In this document: positions 59,606 through 64,000 of the stretch, in pieces
How the letters are laid out: every line of letters begins with the position of its first letter
How positions within the stretch are numbered: position 1 is the stretch's first letter
Assembly (NCBI RefSeq): GCF_021391395.1
Contig: NZ_CP090059.1
Location: 4,201,001 to 4,265,000 of the forward strand
Reading direction: 5' to 3'
Length of the DNA stretch: 64,000 nucleotides
From: Sphingomonas cannabina
Lineage (GTDB): Bacteria > Pseudomonadota > Alphaproteobacteria > Sphingomonadales > Sphingomonadaceae
The notes under the pieces: generated by a model
Database searches by the model: none
The model's input: only the letters and a program-made list of their open reading frames with translations
What the model was told of the DNA's origin: nothing
Position numbers and translations under genes: made by a program

Positions 59606-60229
59606 TTATCTCTCGGAGCGGTCGTGCCCCTCCCCGTCGTCGCCGAGGCCGTAGAGCCTGCGCAGCCGCTGCAGGTCCTCGACCGTGTCGATGTCGACCA
59701 GCTCGGCCTCGGAGGTGATGACGTGATGGGCGGCGGCGATGATCTTACGCGCGCCCTGGTCGCCTTCGAGCTTCATCAGTTCGTCGAAGTGGTCGCGCCC
59801 GAACAGTGCCGGCGGACGCGGGGCAACGCCGTCGCTGGAAGCGAGCACCGCATCCGGCCCGCTGGCATAGTCGAGCAGACGGTAGATGTGCGCGGCCGTG
59901 ACGCGCGGCATGTCGGCGAGCGCGATCATCACCGCCTCCGCACCGGCCTTCTGCGCCGCGTCGATACCGAAATGCAGCGAGCGTGCCATGCCGCGCTCGG
60001 GTTCGGGATTGGTCACCACCTCATAGCCGCACGCGGCGAAATCGACGACAGTGCCGGATACCACCGCGATCCGACGCTTGAACGGCACCGCCTCCAGCGC
60101 GACGACGACGTGGAGCGCGAGCGGCTTGTCGAGGAATTCCTCCGCGAGCTTATCGCGGCTGGCACCGTCGAAGCGGAGCGATCGGCCGGCGGCGAGCAGG
60201 ACGAGGGCGGTGTCTTCAGCTCGGATCAT
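59606..60229 (-). CDS. MocA-like molybdenum-cofactor nucleotidyltransferase
   Basis: NTP-transferase of 207 residues: LVLLAAGRSLRFDG with the downstream Lys (DKLAEEFLDKP), metal-binding IALADMPRVTAAH and PALFGRDHFDELMKLEGDQGARKI, the pattern of MocA/MobA-type cytidylyl- or guanylyltransferases that finish molybdenum cofactor for xanthine-oxidase-type enzymes. It overlaps the end of xdhC by 14 bases, which supports a joint role in loading cofactor into a molybdo-hydroxylase encoded elsewhere. Confidence 0.85.
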   Translation of the reverse strand: MIRAEDTALVLLAAGRSLRFDGASRDKLAEEFLDKPLALHVVVALEAVPFKRRIAVVSGTVVDFAACGYEVVTNPEPERGMARSLHFGIDAAQKAGAEAVMIALADMPRVTAAHIYRLLDYASGPDAVLASSDGVAPRPPALFGRDHFDELMKLEGDQGARKIIAAAHHVITSEAELVDIDTVEDLQRLRRLYGLGDDGEGHDRSER

Positions 60230-61133
60230 GGAAGGCCCTCACCATGGCGGCAGCGATCGAAAGCGCGATCTCGGCCGGGCCGACCGCGCCGATGTCGAGT
60301 CCGACCGGGCCGTCGATACGGGCGAGATCAGCCTCTCCAATGCCCGCGGCGGCCAATCGTTCGCGCCGCGCGGCGTGGCTTTTGCGCGATCCCAGCGCAC
60401 CGACATAGCCGGTCGGCGCCGACAATGCGGCGATGAGGGCGGGATCGTCGATCTTGGTGTCGTGGCTGAGCGTCACCACCGCCGTCGCCGGATCGGGGGC
60501 ATAGGCGACGATCGCCTCGTCCGGCCAGCGATCGTCGAGCGTCACGCCGGGAAAGCGCTCTTCAGTGAGGAAGCGGGCGCGGGGATCGATTACGGTGGTC
60601 TTCACCCCCAGCTCTCGCGCCATGCCGGCGAGCGCCTGCGCGATCTGAACCGCGCCGACGATCAGCAGCCGGCGCGGCGGATCGTAACGGTTGACGAATC
60701 CCGCCTCCAGCGGGCGGAGGCTGCTTTGTCCGCTGCCGAGGTCGGTGTTGACGCTGAGCGCCCGCCCCTCGGCGCGCGCCTCGTCGATTCGGTCGAACAG
60801 CTCCGGATCGAATCCCTCCGCCGACACCGGCTGCACCAGCACGGCGATCTCGCCGCCGCATGGCAGCCCCACCTCCCAGGCCGCGGCATCGGCGACACCA
60901 TAGGTCCTGAGCACCGCCGGCGCACCCGCGATCACCTCCGCGGCGGTGGTGAGGATGTCGGTCTCGACGCAGCCGCCCGACACCGATCCCTCGAACCGTC
61001 CGTCCTGGTGGACGATCATGTGCGAGCCCCTGGGCCGCGGCGCCGAGCCCCAGGTCGACACCACCGTGGCCAGCGCCATCGGCGCTCCCTTCCACGCGCG
61101 TGCGGCGGCAAGGACGGAATCGTTATCGGCCAT
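60216..61133 (-). CDS. XdhC-family molybdenum cofactor insertion protein
   Basis: Protein of 305 residues that sulfurates/inserts molybdenum cofactor into xanthine dehydrogenase-type enzymes. N-terminal XdhC domain (ALATVVSTWGSAPRPRGSHM, GSVSGGCVETDI, LPCGGEIAVLVQPV) and C-terminal XdhC Rossmann domain (RLLIVGAVQIAQALAGMA, VTLSHDTKIDDPALIAAL, YVGALGSRKSHAARRERLAAAGI). It forms an operon with the MocA-like gene. No molybdo-enzyme subunits are visible in the window. Confidence 0.9.
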   Translation of the reverse strand: MADNDSVLAAARAWKGAPMALATVVSTWGSAPRPRGSHMIVHQDGRFEGSVSGGCVETDILTTAAEVIAGAPAVLRTYGVADAAAWEVGLPCGGEIAVLVQPVSAEGFDPELFDRIDEARAEGRALSVNTDLGSGQSSLRPLEAGFVNRYDPPRRLLIVGAVQIAQALAGMARELGVKTTVIDPRARFLTEERFPGVTLDDRWPDEAIVAYAPDPATAVVTLSHDTKIDDPALIAALSAPTGYVGALGSRKSHAARRERLAAAGIGEADLARIDGPVGLDIGAVGPAEIALSIAAAMVRAFHDPS

Positions 61134-61250
61134 CGTTCGTACGGCTTTCCGGGCGCGGCGTCATACGCGTGACTTCTCGGCGGTGGAATGCATTGGCCTC
61201 GCCCCGGCGGACATGCCGCGGTAACGCTTGGAGATGGGTTGGTTTCCCCG

Positions 61251-62297
61251 ATGATGACGCGCTTGTTCCGCCTCGGCAACATCCTCCTGCTGGCGCTGCT
61301 CGCCGCGCCGGTGCAGGCTGGCGCGATGGACAGCTCCAAGACGATCGTCATCGCCCATCGCGGCGCCAGCGGCCTCAGGCCCGAGCATACGCTCGCCTCC
61401 TACGAGCTCGCGATCGAGCAGGGCGCCGACTTCATCGAGCCCGATCTGGTGCCGACCAAGGACGACGTGCTGGTCGCGCGGCATGAGAACAACATCACGG
61501 ACACGACCGACGTCGCCGCCCATCCCGAGTTCGCCGACCGCAAGGCGACCAAGACCATCGACGGCGTGACGATGACCGGCTGGTTCACCGAGGATTTCAC
61601 CCTGGCGGAGCTCAAGACGCTGCGCGCCAAAGAACGGCTGCCGCAGCTCCGTCCCGACAATGCGAAGTATGACGGCCGGTTCGAGATCCCGACCTTCGCC
61701 GAGGTGATCGCGCTGGCGAAGCGGCACAACGTCGGCGTCTATCCGGAGACCAAGCACCCGACCTATTTCGCCGCGATCGGGCATCCAACCGACGGCCTGC
61801 TGCTCGCCGAGCTCAAGAAGGCCGATTGGGACCGCGCCGACGCGCCGGTGTTCATCCAATCGTTCGAGGTGAACAACCTGGAGCGCCTCCACATCCAGAC
61901 CAAGGTGCGCCTGATCCAGCTCATGGATGCGGAGGGCGGCCCGGCCGACGGCGCCGCGCCGAGCTATGCCGCGATGGCGATGCCTGAGGGACTGAAGGCG
62001 GTCGCCGCCTATGCCTATGGCATCGGCCCCAACAGGGACATGGTGGTGATGGGCGACGGTCCGCCGTCCAGCCTGGTCGCCGACGCCCATGCGGCCGGGC
62101 TCAAGGTCCATCCGTGGACCTTCCGCGCGGAGAATTTCTTCCTTGCGCCCGCTTTTCGCACCGGCCCCGATCCACGCACGCACGGCCGCATCCGCGACGA
62201 CATCGCGCGCCAGCTCGAGATCGGCATCGATGGCTTTTTCACGGATTTTCCGTTAGATGGCGTCCAGGCCCGCGACCATTTCGTCGCCGGCCACTGA
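61251..62297 (+). CDS. Glycerophosphodiester phosphodiesterase (GlpQ type), exported
   Basis: Exported enzyme of 348 residues hydrolysing glycerophosphodiesters to glycerol 3-phosphate and an alcohol. Signal peptide ends near VQAGA (residue ~24). Catalytic GDPD motifs: VIAHRGASGLRPEHTLASYELAIEQGADFIEPDLV (His and metal-binding Glu/Asp), ARHENNITDTTD (second His), YPETKHPTYF and HPWTFRAEN near the end. GlpQ length fits. It is divergent from xdhC; ATG 61254 is a near-equivalent start. Confidence 0.9.
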   Translation: MMTRLFRLGNILLLALLAAPVQAGAMDSSKTIVIAHRGASGLRPEHTLASYELAIEQGADFIEPDLVPTKDDVLVARHENNITDTTDVAAHPEFADRKATKTIDGVTMTGWFTEDFTLAELKTLRAKERLPQLRPDNAKYDGRFEIPTFAEVIALAKRHNVGVYPETKHPTYFAAIGHPTDGLLLAELKKADWDRADAPVFIQSFEVNNLERLHIQTKVRLIQLMDAEGGPADGAAPSYAAMAMPEGLKAVAAYAYGIGPNRDMVVMGDGPPSSLVADAHAAGLKVHPWTFRAENFFLAPAFRTGPDPRTHGRIRDDIARQLEIGIDGFFTDFPLDGVQARDHFVAGH

Positions 62298-62306
62298 GGA
62301 TGTTCG

Positions 62307-62609
62307 ATGCGTAAGTTCGTGCTTCTCCTGCCGCTCGCCGGCCTCGTGACCGGCGGCTGCGTCGCCAAGGCGGCGTGGGATGTCGCCACGCTGCCGGTGA
62401 AGGCGGGCAGCCAGGCCGTCGACTGGTCGACCACCAGCCAGGAGGAGGCCGACCGCAACTACGGCCGCAAGATGCGCAAGCAGGAAGCGGAAGAAGGCAA
62501 GCAGCGCAAGAAGTGGGAAAAGCACTGCAAGAAGAACCCCGACGATCCCAACTGCGCGCAATATAGCGGTTATCGAGCGGGTGACGGCGATCCCACTCGG
62601 CAAAACTGA
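62307..62609 (+). CDS. Small lysine-rich lipoprotein, function unknown
   Basis: Protein of 100 residues with a lipoprotein signal (MRKFVLLLPLAGLVTGGC). The mature part has a VATLPVKAGSQAVDWSTTSQEEADRNYGRKMRK block and a highly charged KQEAEEGKQRKKWEKHCKKNPDDPNC segment, with two cysteines that may form a disulfide. It starts 9 bases after the GDPD stop, so it is probably co-transcribed. I recognise no named family. Confidence 0.75.
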   Translation: MRKFVLLLPLAGLVTGGCVAKAAWDVATLPVKAGSQAVDWSTTSQEEADRNYGRKMRKQEAEEGKQRKKWEKHCKKNPDDPNCAQYSGYRAGDGDPTRQN

Positions 62610-62630
62610 CGGATCCGAACAGCGATCGCT

Positions 62631-63134
62631 TCAGTCGGCGAGGGCAGAGCGCCAACCTCTTTCCGTGAGATCGATCTGGCTGTTTTCGAACGACCGGTCG
62701 AACTGGTCCTCCCAAGGAAACAGACCGGTCCGATCGGGCCATACGATCTGCAAGCAGGGAAATTCGTCCCCTGCATAGAACCAGCGGCTCCAGCCGAGAT
62801 GATCTTTGTAGTGTCGCTTGGCCACGGGAAAGACGTAGGCAGGGGCATTTCCGAATATGCCCTCGGCTCGCTTGCCGACCGGAAGATCGATGCCCGCCAC
62901 AGCACCTCGATACAAATCCCAGAATATGTCGTGGGCAGTCTCGTCCTTCATGCCGAACATGATCAGTTCCGGGTGGCCGGCATTTCGCCAAAAACCCGTA
63001 GTATAGGAAAATCCGAGGCCGTCCGCGTCGGCGAACACACCAGTCCGGAACCACCCGTGTTCGCGAATCTTGGCGACGAAGGACTGCTCCGCCGAATCGA
63101 GCGCTTCGTCTGGAGCGTCCAAGGCTGTCAGCAT
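62631..63134 (-). CDS. DUF4262 domain protein
   Basis: Protein of 167 residues with the DUF4262 pattern: an N-terminal helix, then FSYTTGFWRNAGHPELIMFGM, HDIFWDLYRGAVAG and HLGWSRWFYAGDEFPCLQIVWPDRTGLFPWE. It has no signal peptide. The function of the family is unknown. The start at ATG 63134 gives the usual N-terminus; a longer frame upstream adds unrelated residues. Base composition is slightly lower in GC than the neighbours. Confidence 0.75.
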   Translation of the reverse strand: MLTALDAPDEALDSAEQSFVAKIREHGWFRTGVFADADGLGFSYTTGFWRNAGHPELIMFGMKDETAHDIFWDLYRGAVAGIDLPVGKRAEGIFGNAPAYVFPVAKRHYKDHLGWSRWFYAGDEFPCLQIVWPDRTGLFPWEDQFDRSFENSQIDLTERGWRSALAD

Positions 63135-63210
63135 CTGGGCAATTCCGCAGCTCGCCGCGCTATTTGCAGCATGGTTCCGTATCCCGTTCCGGGCGCGGAG
63201 CAAACCCGTC

Positions 63211-63963
63211 TCAATCGTGATCGGCGTTCTGGCCGTTCAGCACCTTCGCGATCACTACCAGCACGTCAGGGTTGAGCTGCACCCCGACATGGCTGCTTAC
63301 CACCTCGATCGCCCTCTCCCCCCCGATCCGGCAGGCGCGTCCGTTCACCAGACCGTCCGAGGCGCTCCAGATCGCGGTGGCCGGCACCGGCAACGGCCGC
63401 GCGATCTCCTCACGCAGCGCGGCGACGCGGGGGTCGTCGATACGCTCGCCGGTCAGCCATTCGAAGGCACGCCACACATTGGTCGCGCGCGGATCGCCGG
63501 CGAAGGGCGAGCTCACCGTGATCACCTCGCGCACCAGATCGGGCCGGCGATGCGCCGCCAGCCGCGCCATGATCCCGCCGAGGCTCACCCCGATCAGCGT
63601 CACCGGCGCGCCCGTCTCCGCCGCCACCGCCGCGATCCGCGCGAAGAGCCGCTCGCCCTCCACGCCGATCGTCCGCGCGCCGAGATTGCGCCCCAGCACC
63701 CAGGGAAAGGCGCGATAACCGAGCCGATTGAGATAGCCGCGCAACGCGAAGTTCGACCGGTCCGAGTTGAACAGCCCCGGCAGCACCAGCACCGGCCGGC
63801 CGTCGCCCCGCGGCACCTCCCGCAGCCGCCGCCTGGCTCCGGCAAGTCGCGCCGCATTGATCGCGCCGCGCGGCCATTCGCTGATCCACAGCCGGGCGGG
63901 CGGCGGCTTCAGCTTGAGGGCGCGGGCAGCCATGTCATCACCGTTACGGGAAAGGGCGTCCAT
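63211..63963 (-). CDS. Alpha/beta-hydrolase, triacylglycerol-lipase/esterase-like
   Basis: Protein of 250 residues, from ATG 63963 or the in-frame ATG 63933. PVLVLPGLFNSDRSNFALRGYLNRLGY contains the HG-type oxyanion segment, and GVSLGGIMARLAAHRRPDLV holds the nucleophile Ser. AIWSASDGLVNGRA supplies the likely Asp and SSHVGVQLNPDVL the likely His. Such small hydrolases act on lipids or esters; the substrate is unknown. It is the last feature before the window end; the remaining ~37 bases hold nothing clear. Confidence 0.8.
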   Translation of the reverse strand: MDALSRNGDDMAARALKLKPPPARLWISEWPRGAINAARLAGARRRLREVPRGDGRPVLVLPGLFNSDRSNFALRGYLNRLGYRAFPWVLGRNLGARTIGVEGERLFARIAAVAAETGAPVTLIGVSLGGIMARLAAHRRPDLVREVITVSSPFAGDPRATNVWRAFEWLTGERIDDPRVAALREEIARPLPVPATAIWSASDGLVNGRACRIGGERAIEVVSSHVGVQLNPDVLVVIAKVLNGQNADHD

Positions 63964-64000
63964 GCGCCAATCCTGACCCCCGCTGCACGCAGCGCCTCGC

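Overview
The window is high-GC DNA from an alphaproteobacterium, most likely a sphingomonad. The grounds are GC-rich codon use, TonB-receptor-based glycan uptake, very compact operons with 1- to 4-base start/stop overlaps, and many ~70-160 bp GC-rich palindromic repeats of the kind seen in Sphingomonas-type genomes. No phage, transposase, integrase, CRISPR or plasmid genes were seen.

Positions 1 to ~42,440 form one large carbohydrate-catabolic region. Its core matches the D-apiose pathway known from the RuBisCO-like-protein (RLP) literature. It has a sugar ABC importer (20590-24632), a D-apiose dehydrogenase-type Gfo/Idh protein (24632-25654), D-apionate lactonase (25638-27425), D-apionate oxidoisomerase (19501-20328), 3-oxo-isoapionate kinase (3301-4572) and a RuBisCO-like protein (4569-5837). 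A complete three-subunit glycolate oxidase (15305-19392) lies inside the cluster. If the RLP is the transcarboxylase/hydrolase type, its products would be 3-phosphoglycerate and glycolate, and the oxidase would dispose of the glycolate. This closes the route to central metabolism inside one locus.

Around the core are enzymes that would release sugars outside the cytoplasm: GH78 (partial) and GH106 rhamnosidases, a GH127-type (DUF1680) enzyme, GH42, GH29, a GH5-like clan-A enzyme, a DUF4038/GH140-like putative apiosidase, an SGNH esterase and a five-bladed propeller glycosidase. A large TonB-dependent receptor would bring glycans across the outer membrane. GH78, GH106, GH127 and GH140 are all families used on rhamnogalacturonan II, the main apiose-containing plant polymer; apiosylated flavonoids are an alternative substrate. 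Two closely similar anion-symporter MFS carriers and a NanR-like GntR regulator complete the region. An identical 21-bp site carrying two GGTATR direct repeats (a NanR-type operator layout) sits upstream of glcD/apnO and of the TonB receptor. A separate gntR-ilvD module (39889-42436) handles an aldonate.

A tRNA-Thr(GGT) gene at 42793-42867 separates this region from ordinary genes. These are an aminopeptidase P, oligopeptidase B, YjhX, a YtrA-type GntR regulator, a nitroreductase, a POT peptide transporter, NnrU, a GFA-domain protein, a retropepsin-like protein, acetyl-CoA synthetase, a four-gene MacAB/NodT-type efflux operon, XdhC and MocA, a glycerophosphodiesterase, a small lipoprotein, a DUF4262 protein and an alpha/beta hydrolase.

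Palindromic elements have affected genes in two places. One is inserted in frame inside glcE. Another overlaps the start of the GH5-like gene, so that its only possible start codons lie in or beyond the repeat.
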